From contig NZ_JAAGVY010000005.1 in assembly GCF_010686655.1 (NCBI RefSeq), positions 55,001 through 119,000 of the forward strand: a DNA stretch of 64,000 nt. Reading direction: 5' to 3'. Numbering within the stretch: position 1 is the stretch's first letter; every line of letters begins with the position of its first letter. Origin of the DNA: Cryomorpha ignava (GTDB lineage Bacteria > Bacteroidota > Bacteroidia > Flavobacteriales_D > Cryomorphaceae). The notes below the pieces were generated by a model. That model saw only the letters and a list, made by a program, of their open reading frames with translations. It was not told the DNA's origin and made no database searches. Shown here in pieces: positions 1 through 9,407 of this stretch. A program made the position numbers and the translations under genes.

Positions 1-409
1 TCACATGTTCCGCGCTACTCAGGATACTGCTAGGTATTAAATCTATTTCGCTTACAGGGCTATCACCTTCTATGGCCAAACTTTCCAGTTTGTTCTACTA
101 TAAATTTAAAGTCCACGTTGCAGTCCTACAACCCCTAAAATGCCGAAACATTTTAGGTTTGGGCTGGTTCCCGTTCGCTCGCCGCTACTTAGGAAGTCAC
201 TATTGTTTTCTTTTCCTCCGGGTACTTAGATGTTTCAGTTCTCCGGGTTTGCCCCCTTTCGGGTACTATACCTTCAGTATAGTGGGTTTCCCCATTCGGA
301 AATCTACGGATCGCAGGTTGTGTGCACCTACCCGTAGCTTATCGCAGCTTATCACGTCCTTCATCGCCACTGAGAGCCAAGGCATCCACCAATTGCTCTT
401 AATAACTTT
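1..409 (-). rRNA. 23S ribosomal RNA, 5' part (runs off the left edge)
   Basis: The minus strand reads the conserved 5' end of bacterial 23S rRNA: GGTGGATGCCTTGGC just inside the start, then the GATGAAGGACGTG and GATAAGCTACGGG blocks and the AATGGGGAAACCC block. The gene continues beyond position 1. The exact 5' end is approximate (about +/-10 nt). It is the third gene of the operon after 16S and the spacer tRNAs, so transcription runs leftwards. Confidence 0.95.
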
Positions 410-430
410 TAAATTTTCTACTTTTACCAA

Positions 431-443
431 TACGTCAAAGAAC
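431..443 (-). promoter_or_regulatory. boxA-like antitermination site before 23S
   Basis: The minus strand reads GTTCTTTGACGTA. This resembles the Nus-factor boxA of rRNA operons (E. coli type GCTCTTTAACA) and sits where a second boxA is expected, between the spacer tRNAs and 23S. The surrounding 20 nt recur exactly in the CRISPR leader near 42887-42906. Function is inferred from position and similarity only. Confidence 0.6.
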
Positions 444-467
444 GTTTTCAATCTACTGATTGAATAG

Positions 468-536
468 TTGATAAGAACGGAATCGAACCGAACACTTTTC
501 CCGAGGGAATGCTCTAACCATTGAGCTATATATCAA
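468..536 (-). pseudogene. Degenerate tRNA-like element in the 16S-23S spacer
   Basis: On the minus strand the ends pair as a 6-bp acceptor-like stem (TTGATA with TATCAA). A normal D arm (GCTCAATGGTTAGAGC) is followed by a T-loop-like GGTTCGATTCC. The middle, TTCCCTCGGGAA, folds on itself and does not give a 5-bp anticodon stem with a 7-nt loop, and the T stem is poorly paired. I read it as a decayed tRNA or tRNA-like processing element, not a working tRNA. No anticodon can be assigned. Confidence 0.5.
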
Positions 537-624
537 AAACGTTTAATAATGTGTAATAATCTTGAACATTTCCAAGATTTTGGGGATTGTCGCCACTATA
601 TCAGCGGCGACAATATTCCCAAAG

Positions 625-698
625 TGGAGAATATCGGAGTCGAACCGATGACCTCCTGCGTGCAAGGCAGGCGCTCTAGCCAGCTGAGCTAATCCCCC
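625..698 (-). tRNA. tRNA-Ala (anticodon UGC)
   Basis: The 74-nt cloverleaf on the minus strand starts GGGGGAT, has D arm GCTCAGCTGGCTAGAGC, anticodon loop CTTGCAC (anticodon TGC) and T arm with GGTTCGACTCC. The acceptor 3' strand ATTCTCC pairs with two G-U wobbles and is followed by discriminator A; no CCA is encoded. It is one of the two tRNAs usual in the 16S-23S spacer. Confidence 0.95.
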
Positions 699-709
699 AT
701 TTTATTCCG

Positions 710-783
710 TAGTCCTGCGCAGATTTGAACTGCGGACCCCTACATTATCAGTGTAGTGCTCTAACCAACTGAGCTACAGGACT
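710..783 (-). tRNA. tRNA-Ile (anticodon GAU)
   Basis: The 74-nt cloverleaf on the minus strand has the fully paired acceptor AGTCCTG/CAGGACT, D arm GCTCAGTTGGTTAGAGC, anticodon loop CTGATAA (anticodon GAT) and T loop TTCAAAT. Discriminator A, no encoded CCA. It lies directly upstream of tRNA-Ala in the operon, the standard spacer pair. Confidence 0.96.
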
Positions 784-860
784 AGATAAAATGAAGATAT
801 TAAAATAAAAAATGTAATAGCAGGCCGAGATTCAATTTATTGTTACCAGGATTGTCTCTA

Positions 861-2386
<1,526 letters not shown>

Positions 2387-2470
2387 AAAAGTTTATGTTC
2401 CGAAGAACAAAATTTGTGAGTTTGTGTCCTGGTAATTTTTAAATATGAATCTGGCTTGCTGCTATTACAA

Positions 2471-2482
2471 ATTTCAAAGAAC
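2471..2482 (-). promoter_or_regulatory. boxA-like antitermination site before 16S
   Basis: The minus strand reads GTTCTTTGAAAT about 85 nt upstream of the 16S 5' end, in the transcribed leader downstream of promoter P1. It shares GTTCTTTGA with the site before 23S and with the CRISPR leader. Role inferred from boxA similarity and position. Confidence 0.55.
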
Positions 2483-2516
2483 TTTTCTATTTAGTACTCC
2501 CAACAATTTGGGAGCG

Positions 2517-2546
2517 CAAAGATAATCAATTTTTTAATCCAACAAA
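2517..2546 (-). promoter_or_regulatory. rRNA operon promoter P1
   Basis: The minus strand has TTTG at 2546-2543, an 18-nt spacer and TATCTTTG at 2524-2517. This matches the Bacteroidota housekeeping sigma pattern (-33 TTTG, -7 TAnnTTTG). It is followed by GCGCTCC around the likely start point, about 125 nt before 16S. Confidence 0.75.
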
Positions 2547-2623
2547 CTTTTTGAAGAAAATATTTCGAGAAACGCTCTCTCCATTTTTCGCTTGCTAAAT
2601 TTCCTTTTCTTTAAAAGGGAGCG

Positions 2624-2653
2624 CAAAGGTAATACTCTTTTTGTTTCCTGCAA
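2624..2653 (-). promoter_or_regulatory. rRNA operon promoter P2
   Basis: The minus strand has TTGC, an 18-nt spacer and TACCTTTG (consensus TAnnTTTG). It shares the GCGCTCCC stretch after the -7 box with P1, and lies 107 bp upstream of P1. Confidence 0.7.
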
Positions 2654-2717
2654 CTTATTTCGAAAATTAATTTCAAAACTTGTTTTTTGAAAAGCCCCCT
2701 TTCGTTAAATGGGATGG

Positions 2718-2747
2718 CAAAAGTAATACAGTTTTTCGATTCCCAAA
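2718..2747 (-). promoter_or_regulatory. rRNA operon promoter P3
   Basis: The minus strand has TTTG, an 18-nt spacer and TACTTTTG, an exact match to the -33/-7 pattern. It lies 94 bp upstream of P2. Confidence 0.72.
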
Positions 2748-2830
2748 AGAATAATTCAAAAAGTTTTCAAGTTTCTGCTTTCGCGTCGTTTTGGTCTTTT
2801 TTAAATCGCGCCTTGCGTTCAAAGCGGCTG

Positions 2831-2860
2831 CAAATGTACAGCCATTTTTAAACTTTGCAA
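2831..2860 (-). promoter_or_regulatory. rRNA operon promoter P4 (distal)
   Basis: The minus strand has TTGC, an 18-nt spacer and TACATTTG. It is the outermost of four boxes with identical spacer length, 113 bp upstream of P3, and lies just before the 3' end of the oppositely placed SDR gene. Confidence 0.62.
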
Positions 2861-2923
2861 GGTCTTATCGAAAAAAATTTGAATTAATTTTGGGAATAGC
2901 ATTTAAGCTATTGAAAACCAAGA

Positions 2924-3631
2924 TCAAGGATTTGAAACAGAAAGCGAAATAATTTTTCCCCTCATTATTTTGGGCGCCTTTACGGCAAAAGAAACAATGT
3001 AATCTGCCATATCTTTTGTCGTAGTCGAGGCAGTAGCACCAGGAAATGCAGCATTAAACATTTCAGTGTCTACACTTCCCAAAGCTAAACAGTTAAAAAC
3101 ATTGGCTGTTTCCTTAAACTCCTCACTCAACATTTCAGTCAAACAATTGAGTGCCGCTTTGCTGGTGGAGTACGCCGAGAGACCCGCAAACTTCATACTG
3201 CCCTCTACGCCACCCACACTACTTATAGATATAGTATGCGTAGAATCCATTAATGGAATAAGTTTTTGAGTCAGTAAAAAAGGAGCAAATACATTAATAG
3301 TATAAATGTCTGTCAATTCTTTTTCTCCAATATCCTTAAATGGTTTGAATAATAATTTACCTGCATTGTGTACTAGATAACCCAGTTCAGGTAAATTCTT
3401 TAATTCATTATATATCCTATCGCGTCCTATATTTGTACTTATGTCGGCTTCAATTACCGTAACCCTATTCCCCGAAAGGGAAGATTCTAATTTCTTTTTT
3501 AAAACATCACCATTTCTGCTAATAGCTGCTATGTGCAAATCGGTATCGTTTAAAAATGACTGAATTAATTCAAATCCCAATCCTCTTCCACAACCTGTGA
3601 TACAAACTGTGCGGTTTTCTTTCTTATTCAT
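2924..3631 (-). CDS. Short-chain dehydrogenase/reductase (SDR)
   Basis: A 235-residue classical SDR, predicted cytosolic and NAD(P)-dependent. The Rossmann glycine motif TGCGRGLG is at residues 13-20, the NAG motif near residue 89, a catalytic Ser in SISSVGG near 138, and the YSTSK active-site Tyr/Lys near 153-157. Length is normal for the family. The substrate cannot be read from sequence; the C-terminus is short and fits sepiapterin-reductase-like or csgA-like SDRs. It starts at ATG 3631 and ends just upstream of the rRNA promoters on the same strand. No operon partner is visible, since the gene on its other side is divergent (3662, plus strand). Confidence 0.85.
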   Translation of the reverse strand: MNKKENRTVCITGCGRGLGFELIQSFLNDTDLHIAAISRNGDVLKKKLESSLSGNRVTVIEADISTNIGRDRIYNELKNLPELGYLVHNAGKLLFKPFKDIGEKELTDIYTINVFAPFLLTQKLIPLMDSTHTISISSVGGVEGSMKFAGLSAYSTSKAALNCLTEMLSEEFKETANVFNCLALGSVDTEMFNAAFPGATASTTTKDMADYIVSFAVKAPKIMRGKIISLSVSNP

Positions 3632-3639
3632 TACTTTTG
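3632..3639 (+). promoter_or_regulatory. -7 promoter box for the beta-barrel gene
   Basis: TACTTTTG (TAnnTTTG) lies 22 nt before the ATG at 3662. The -33 position has no clear TTTG, so this is a single-box call. Confidence 0.4.
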
Positions 3640-3661
3640 TTTCTATATATAAATGCCTTAG

Positions 3662-4231
3662 ATGAACTCATTAATCAGACTTTCAAAATTTAGCCTTCTT
3701 ATTATTATTGCCCTTGCGGCAAATTCTGCCCATGGTCAGGACAAAGAAAGTAATAATCCTTATGCGGGGCTTCCATTTAAAGATCGCCTCTTTTTTGGAG
3801 GCGACCTGGGTTTGAGTTTTGGAACGATTACTTATATAAGGATAGCACCGATTATTGGTTTTAATGTGAGCCCTAAATTCTCGGTTGGCGCCGGACCGTC
3901 TTATCAATACTACAAAGATAATCGGTTCATTGGCTTAGAGTCATCTATATATGGTGGTTCTGTATTTGGTAGATACTTTGTAATTGAAAACATTTTTCTA
4001 CAAACAGAATTTGAAGTGCTCAATTTAGACGAATTATATTACAACCCCACTTCAGACTATATTCCAGACCGGGTTACCATTCCTGTTTGGTTTGTAGGAG
4101 CAGGTCTTAGTCAACGCACCCCAAATGGCAGTGGCTTCTTTATAGGTGTTTTTTATGATTTGATTGGCGACATAAACTCTCCCTACCCCAGCGATATAGC
4201 AGTGAGAGCTGGTGGTATGATTAGTTTTTAG
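3662..4231 (+). CDS. Predicted outer-membrane beta-barrel protein
   Basis: A 189-residue protein with a Sec signal peptide: hydrophobic residues 8-22, then ANSAHGQ, cleavage probably after AHG. The mature part alternates hydrophobic and polar residues and is rich in Gly and aromatic residues (FFGGDLGLSFG, VGAGPSYQYY, GGSVFGRYFV, WFVGAGLSQR), ending in Phe (GGMISF), a typical outer-membrane strand terminus. About 8 short strands fit an OmpA/OmpW-like small barrel. The specific function is not recognisable. It is divergent from the SDR gene and monocistronic. Confidence 0.65.
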   Translation: MNSLIRLSKFSLLIIIALAANSAHGQDKESNNPYAGLPFKDRLFFGGDLGLSFGTITYIRIAPIIGFNVSPKFSVGAGPSYQYYKDNRFIGLESSIYGGSVFGRYFVIENIFLQTEFEVLNLDELYYNPTSDYIPDRVTIPVWFVGAGLSQRTPNGSGFFIGVFYDLIGDINSPYPSDIAVRAGGMISF

Positions 4232-4442
4232 GCGCCCTTTCGGTAAATATAAGTTTTGCCCGTGCGTTTAAACCGAAAACAATTTCAAATAACTACAAGC
4301 TTTGCGAGTTGCTAATTATAGACCCGTGTAATTTTCTAAATAAAAATCTAATCTATTCTCTTTCGGTTCATAAAGTAAATAATCATGTAACCCAACGGCT
4401 CAAGTATCAGTATATTAGGCAAACCTATTGAATAAAATCTAC

Positions 4443-7400
4443 ATGCTACACCCCCTAAACTTATTAAAAGCACATACATTTTTGTTTTGTGCGCTTCTTT
4501 CAATCGCCTTAATCAACCCTTTTTCTACCCATGCCCAGGTGCAAATCTGGGGTACTTCGCAGCAAGGGGGCTCAAATGGTATTGGCTCCATCTTTAATTT
4601 GTATGATGACGGAACCGATTTTCAAATCAAGTCAGAGTTTATTAATTCTGTAGAAGGCAGCAAACCGCGATCCCGAATTGTAATAGGTGTCGATGGAAAC
4701 TATTATGGTATAACATCAGAGGGTGGAGCAAATAATGGTGGTACCATTTTTCGCTACGGTGCGAATGGTTTTGAAAACCTGTACAATCTGAATCCAGCTT
4801 CGGATGGATCGAACGCCAAAGGAGACATGGTGGAAGTTTCGCCCGGAGTATTTATAGGTACTACTTCTAGCGCAGCTGAACACAATGCAGGATCAATTTT
4901 CCAATACTCATTAAATGAAGGGTTTACCACTTTACACAGCTTTCAATCTTCTACCGATGGTGGCAATCCCTCCGGAGCAATTGCATACAATCCCGTAAAT
5001 CAAAAAATATATGGTGCTTGCAGCAGCGGAGGCAACGATGGTTTCGGAACTTGTTTTACGTATGGTATGAATGGCATTTATACCGTTCAGCACAATTTTG
5101 GCGGTGCAGCAGCAGGAGCGTATCCCCAAGGTGGAGTTATTTTCGCCGACGATGGAAAACTTTACGGCAGTACCCAATACGGCGGTAATTTCAGTCAGGG
5201 AAGTATTTTCAAGCTAAATCCACAAAATAATACGCACGAAATAATTTATCATATCAATTCTGCTACCTCTGATGGGCGATATCCTTTTGGTAGACTTGTA
5301 GAGTCAAGCACCGGTGTTTTTATGGGCACTTGTAGTGAAGGCGGAACAAATGGTACCGGTACGGTATTTAAAGTAACTGCCGCGGGAGTTTACACCAGGT
5401 TGCGCAGTTTACAAGCAACGAATGATGGGGGTTATCCAAAAGCAGGGCTGTGTAAAACAAACGGCACCACTTTATATGGCATAACAGAATTTGGAGGACT
5501 CAATGGTTTTGGTACAATATTCACAATTACCGAATCTGGCAATTTTACGAAAGTTAAAGATATGGATTACTCTGCTAATGGAAGTAATGCTGTAGGCACG
5601 CTCGCCTTTAACGGAGATGATTTAGTAATAGGTGCAGGAACAGTTGGTGGTGCCAATAACTTTGGTACCCTATTTACGCTTTCCACTGCAGATCAGTCTT
5701 TTGAAAAATTACACGACTTTAGCTTACCTCTTGAAGGTGCTACTCCCGTTTCAATTTATAAAAGTGGAAACACATTTTATGGAATCACTCAGGTAGGAGG
5801 AGCATTTAATACCGGAACATTTTACAAGACCAATCTTGACGGAACTACGGAAGACTTGCATGATTTTGACCCGGAATTAGATGGTCAAAATCCGAATGGC
5901 GATTTATTTCTTGCCGATGATGGTTATTATTATGGTACTGCCAGATTTGGCGGAAGCGGAAATTCAGGAACTATTTTTAAAATATCTCAATCGGGAGAGC
6001 TCACAGTACTCCATAATTTTGATGGGGCTGCGGGACAATTTCCTTATGGAGGCGTAGTAAAACACAGCAACGGAATCCTTTACGGTACTACCATTACCGG
6101 TGGTGCTTATAACGATGGTGTACTATATTCACTAACGGAAACTGGCGAATACCTTGTGGAAATGGACTTTTTTGGATTTTTTGATGGTGGAAACCCGGAG
6201 GCAAGCTTAACCGAGGGAGCGGATGGTATGCTATACGGCACCAATAGTCACGGAGGAGATTTTAATGCCGGTACGCTTTTCCAATTTGATATGGAAATAA
6301 ACCTTGTTACTGTAATGCACCATTTTGATGCGTCTAGTGAAGGCGAGTTTCCAAAAGCGAAACTATTACTTCACAGCGACGGCAAGCTTTATGGTACTAC
6401 TTCGGCAGGTCTGTATGGAGGTGGTACTATATATAGGTATAGTGTTGAAACGGGTATGGAAGTACTGCATGGGTTTACAACCGATACTGATGGAATGGAT
6501 TGCAGCGGTGGCTTGGCCGAAGATGAATTTGGAAAAATATACGGATTTTGCACTTATGGAGGAGCCACAAATCAGGGAACTTGCTTTAGCTACGACGAAA
6601 CTGATGGTTTTGAAACTATCTATTCATTCTCTTCAGCAGGCCAATATCCCACAGGAGCTCCTGCACTTTTCTTTCCCGAGTGTTATGGGAATGATGGTTG
6701 CGCTTCAGAAGATCCATGCGCGGTAGCAATTTGCAATTTCGGGCTTTGTGAAGAGGTGGCTATAAACCCGGTATTTACGACATCAGATATTGGTGATTGC
6801 CAGGTAGGATTAGATGTATATGACTTGTCGTTAAATATAAGTATGAACATTCACCCGGGTGGGCTGCTGATCGTGGCTGGTGAAACAATAGAATTAATAG
6901 ATGGAGTAAACTCCTATTTGGTCACAATTTCTGAACTTCCTTCAAATGGTCAAGAAATTGTTCTCGATTATGTTTTTGAAGAAACGGGATGCAGCGGAAC
7001 AACCGGCTCGCTCGGAATTGCGCCAGATCCCTGCCCTCCTATTTTGGTTACCTTCATACTCGATGCGGGCAACTTAGAGGTGAGCCCCGAAGGAATTCAC
7101 ATCGGCGGAAACTTTCAGGGATGGACTCCATCAGCGTATCCTATGACATTGAATAATGACGGCTTTTGGGAGGCTACACTCACTATTGGAAGCGGGGAAC
7201 ACGAATTTAACTTCTTTAATGGCTCCAGCCTCTTTGATGGTGAATATGTAATAGGCCAATGTGCTATGAATGGAAAGCGACAGCTTATTGTGGGTGAAGA
7301 AAGCCAAACTGTGAACTACTGCTGGGCAAATTGCGATGAAAACTGTTCGGTGGGCTTAAGCCAAACGGCATCTTTGATTGATTTTCAAATCGTTCCCAAT

Positions 7401-7625
7401 TTAATAAGCGGAGGTGGTACTGTGTATGTGGATATTCCATCTATGCAGGCACAACTCACCTATGCTGTGGTTAACATTACCGGTAAGGTAGTTCTAACCG
7501 GGAAAATTTCTACAAATAGAACTGCAATAAACACCGGCGCAATCGCGTCTGGAATGTACAATCTTCTAATTTTTGAAGGTTCTAATAAGCATATAGCCGG
7601 CGTAAAAAGATTTGTTGTTCAATAA
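4443..7625 (+). CDS. Secreted GloVer-type repeat protein with T9SS tail
   Basis: A 1060-residue secreted protein. I chose ATG 4443; an in-frame TTG lies at 4428. A signal peptide (hydrophobic about 10-28, ending THAQ) is followed by about 14 repeats of roughly 50 residues with the pattern DGxLYGTTxxGGxxxxGTIF...LHxFDxxxDGxxPxG. This is the Gloeobacter/Verrucomicrobium (GloVer, TIGR03803-like) tandem repeat, expected to form a beta-propeller-like surface structure. After a Cys-rich linker (near residues 745-770) comes a segment with GIHIGGNFQGW and GEHEFNFFNG, which resembles a starch-binding/CBM-like beta-sandwich. The C-terminus (IASGMYNLLIFEG...VKRFVVQ) is a type A T9SS sorting domain. Likely a cell-surface or released adhesin or glycan-binding protein; the ligand is unknown. 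Confidence 0.8.
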   Translation: MLHPLNLLKAHTFLFCALLSIALINPFSTHAQVQIWGTSQQGGSNGIGSIFNLYDDGTDFQIKSEFINSVEGSKPRSRIVIGVDGNYYGITSEGGANNGGTIFRYGANGFENLYNLNPASDGSNAKGDMVEVSPGVFIGTTSSAAEHNAGSIFQYSLNEGFTTLHSFQSSTDGGNPSGAIAYNPVNQKIYGACSSGGNDGFGTCFTYGMNGIYTVQHNFGGAAAGAYPQGGVIFADDGKLYGSTQYGGNFSQGSIFKLNPQNNTHEIIYHINSATSDGRYPFGRLVESSTGVFMGTCSEGGTNGTGTVFKVTAAGVYTRLRSLQATNDGGYPKAGLCKTNGTTLYGITEFGGLNGFGTIFTITESGNFTKVKDMDYSANGSNAVGTLAFNGDDLVIGAGTVGGANNFGTLFTLSTADQSFEKLHDFSLPLEGATPVSIYKSGNTFYGITQVGGAFNTGTFYKTNLDGTTEDLHDFDPELDGQNPNGDLFLADDGYYYGTARFGGSGNSGTIFKISQSGELTVLHNFDGAAGQFPYGGVVKHSNGILYGTTITGGAYNDGVLYSLTETGEYLVEMDFFGFFDGGNPEASLTEGADGMLYGTNSHGGDFNAGTLFQFDMEINLVTVMHHFDASSEGEFPKAKLLLHSDGKLYGTTSAGLYGGGTIYRYSVETGMEVLHGFTTDTDGMDCSGGLAEDEFGKIYGFCTYGGATNQGTCFSYDETDGFETIYSFSSAGQYPTGAPALFFPECYGNDGCASEDPCAVAICNFGLCEEVAINPVFTTSDIGDCQVGLDVYDLSLNISMNIHPGGLLIVAGETIELIDGVNSYLVTISELPSNGQEIVLDYVFEETGCSGTTGSLGIAPDPCPPILVTFILDAGNLEVSPEGIHIGGNFQGWTPSAYPMTLNNDGFWEATLTIGSGEHEFNFFNGSSLFDGEYVIGQCAMNGKRQLIVGEESQTVNYCWANCDENCSVGLSQTASLIDFQIVPNLISGGGTVYVDIPSMQAQLTYAVVNITGKVVLTGKISTNRTAINTGAIASGMYNLLIFEGSNKHIAGVKRFVVQ

Positions 7626-7650
7626 TATTCTGGCATTAGATGCTGACCAT

Positions 7651-7683
7651 AAACCTGCGGCACGTGTGTCGTAGGTTTTTTTT
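7651..7683 (+). terminator. Rho-independent terminator of the GloVer gene
   Basis: AAACCTGCGGCAC and GTGTCGTAGGTTT pair as a 13-bp stem (two G-U) with a tiny loop, followed by a T run, 25 nt after the stop codon. Confidence 0.8.
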
Positions 7684-7789
7684 ATTTCAGCCTTGGCAAT
7701 CAATGCAGGCAGCGTAAAGATTATTTTGCTTTTGCTTGCAAGCATTTGAGAGGAGTCTGCCTCTATTTGTGACTAGTCAAATTCTTTGT

Positions 7790-7820
7790 AAAAAAAAATG
7801 CCCCGCAATCGCGAGGCATC
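7790..7820 (-). terminator. Rho-independent terminator of the lipoprotein gene
   Basis: The minus strand has ATGCCTCGC-GATT-GCGGGGCAT (9 bp, one G-U) followed by eight T. It lies 25 nt past the end of the lipoprotein gene. Confidence 0.8.
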
Positions 7821-7845
7821 TTTACTGTTGAAAATCCTATTAAGT

Positions 7846-8694
7846 CTATTCTTCCAATGTAACCGTTCGCGTTGACGGATTGTATGGACTATTTACACTT
7901 GCACCGTTTGCATCAAGCAATTCAAGTTTTACCTCAACATCGCCTTTAGGCAAACCTTCTACTACATAAGCAGACCAATTGGTAAGCATAAACTCGGTAC
8001 CGTTTAAAGTGGCGCGAACTTTATAGCCATCTGTGCTCAAATTGGCATTTACGAGATAAAAATCAAGAAGCAATTTATTTGTATCCTCGCCTTTATACGA
8101 ACCTTTTGGACGGCTGTAAAAAAGGTGCGGAGCGTTTAAATCGATTGATTGCGCATCAGAATTTCCTACATTAAATTCAATTATACTCATCGCTTCAGGA
8201 TTCTTTACACTTTCGTGATATGAACGTGAAAGAAAAGAAAGCAAAACGTATTTACCGCCTTTCAAGTCTTTTTCAAATCCGGGCAAATATTCTGCCATAT
8301 AAGGCTCATTGTTAAGAATAGCATGAATGTGCTGCCCTTTGTCCGAATTTGCAAGGCCATTGGTCTCGGCATCTGAAGTTTGAGCACCTAGTTCGTATCC
8401 TTCTACATTATAGTCAAATTTTACGTTTCCGGCCTTTAGATTCTCGCCGTTTTTAGGTGATTTGAGCGTTAACTTTGCTCCGGCAAATTCTGGAGAGGCA
8501 GTATAAGCAGAAACCTTAATACCATCTTTTTCCATGACATCTGCCGATCCCATTTCTTCCTGGATCACATCATTTGAAGTTGTATCCTGAACCATTTTAT
8601 CGCTTTCTGTTCCTTCAGTGTTTTCTCCGCCACCCGTGCAGGCAGATAGCGCAAGAAAAGATACGATAGCGAGTACTCCTAATTTAGATTTCAT
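7846..8694 (-). CDS. Conserved Bacteroidota lipoprotein
   Basis: A 282-residue lipoprotein. The signal peptide MKSKLGVLAIVSFLALSAC has a lipobox LSAC with Cys19, followed by an acidic/Gly linker (GGGENTEGTESD). The body has a GQHIHAILNNEPY motif (about 135-147), FSRPKG-like segments and a C-terminal beta-rich region ending TRTVTLEE. It looks like an Ig-like periplasmic or surface fold. Similar proteins in Bacteroidota are mostly of unknown function, so I assign none. It has its own terminator and a CAAAAGTA (-7) box upstream, so it is probably monocistronic. Confidence 0.7.
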   Translation of the reverse strand: MKSKLGVLAIVSFLALSACTGGGENTEGTESDKMVQDTTSNDVIQEEMGSADVMEKDGIKVSAYTASPEFAGAKLTLKSPKNGENLKAGNVKFDYNVEGYELGAQTSDAETNGLANSDKGQHIHAILNNEPYMAEYLPGFEKDLKGGKYVLLSFLSRSYHESVKNPEAMSIIEFNVGNSDAQSIDLNAPHLFYSRPKGSYKGEDTNKLLLDFYLVNANLSTDGYKVRATLNGTEFMLTNWSAYVVEGLPKGDVEVKLELLDANGASVNSPYNPSTRTVTLEE

Positions 8695-8722
8695 AATAGA
8701 TAAATTTTGTTTTAATTTTTTT

Positions 8723-8730
8723 CAAAAGTA
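8723..8730 (-). promoter_or_regulatory. -7 promoter box for the lipoprotein gene
   Basis: The minus strand has TACTTTTG 29 nt before the lipoprotein ATG. No clear -33 TTTG at the expected place. Confidence 0.4.
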
Positions 8731-8823
8731 GTTAAATTATAAAGTAGCCATTTAAAAACTTAAATGTTTTTGAAAAGCAGCCGTGGTAATTCGTTAACAA
8801 ACACTGATATTTAATTGTTTAAT

Positions 8824-8853
8824 AAAAAAGGGATGCGCTGGCATCCCTTTTTT
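8824..8853 (-). terminator. Terminator downstream of tpx (symmetric)
   Basis: AAAAAAGGGATGC-GCTG-GCATCCCTTTTTT is a perfect hairpin with A and T runs on both sides, so it could act on either strand. It lies 24 nt past the tpx stop codon. Confidence 0.8.
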
Positions 8854-8876
8854 ATATAATAATTTCAAAACCTGTT

Positions 8877-9380
8877 TTAGATACTGTCTACAATCCTTAA
8901 GATTTCATCGTAGTTAGGTTCTTCAGTTACCTCTCCTACAAGTTCGGTGTGCTTAATATTATTGTCGCCATCTAATACAAAAACGGCTCTTGAGCTCAAT
9001 CCTTTAAGCGGACCATCTGTCATGCCGGTATTATAGTGACTGGTAAAGTTACCTCTGAAATCACTGGCTATTTGCACATTCTCTATTCCTTCGGCAGCGC
9101 AGAAACGCTTCATCGCAAAAGGTAAATCTTTAGAAACTACCAGACCTACCACATCTTTTCTTGAAGAGAGTTCTTTATTAAAGCGTTTGGCTTCCATTTG
9201 ACATACACCTGTATCGAGGCTTGGAAGAGCGATAATTACTTTTTTCTTATTGCCTAAACCGTGAAGGGTTCCTTCGCTTAAATCTTCCTTTACATAAGTA
9301 AAATCAGGTGCTTTTGAACCCGATGCCGGAATGTTTCCAGTAAGGTGCACATCGCTACCTTTAAATTTTGTCTTATTCAT
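8877..9380 (-). CDS. tpx: Thiol peroxidase (atypical 2-Cys peroxiredoxin, Tpx)
   Basis: A 167-residue cytosolic peroxidase that reduces H2O2 and organic peroxides with thioredoxin as reductant. The peroxidatic Cys lies in PSLDTGVCQMEAKRFN, with the Thr three residues before it, and the resolving Cys is in MKRFCAAEGI about 34 residues later, the Tpx spacing. SSRAVFVLDGDN is the conserved C-terminal block. The first ATG is at 9380; the frame opens 27 nt earlier at a TTG against the purL stop, which I consider not used. It follows purL with a small gap on the same strand, so some read-through transcription is likely. Confidence 0.93.
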   Translation of the reverse strand: MNKTKFKGSDVHLTGNIPASGSKAPDFTYVKEDLSEGTLHGLGNKKKVIIALPSLDTGVCQMEAKRFNKELSSRKDVVGLVVSKDLPFAMKRFCAAEGIENVQIASDFRGNFTSHYNTGMTDGPLKGLSSRAVFVLDGDNNIKHTELVGEVTEEPNYDEILRIVDSI

Positions 9381-9407
9381 TACGTTTTTCTTTTTTTGAA
9401 TATTCAA

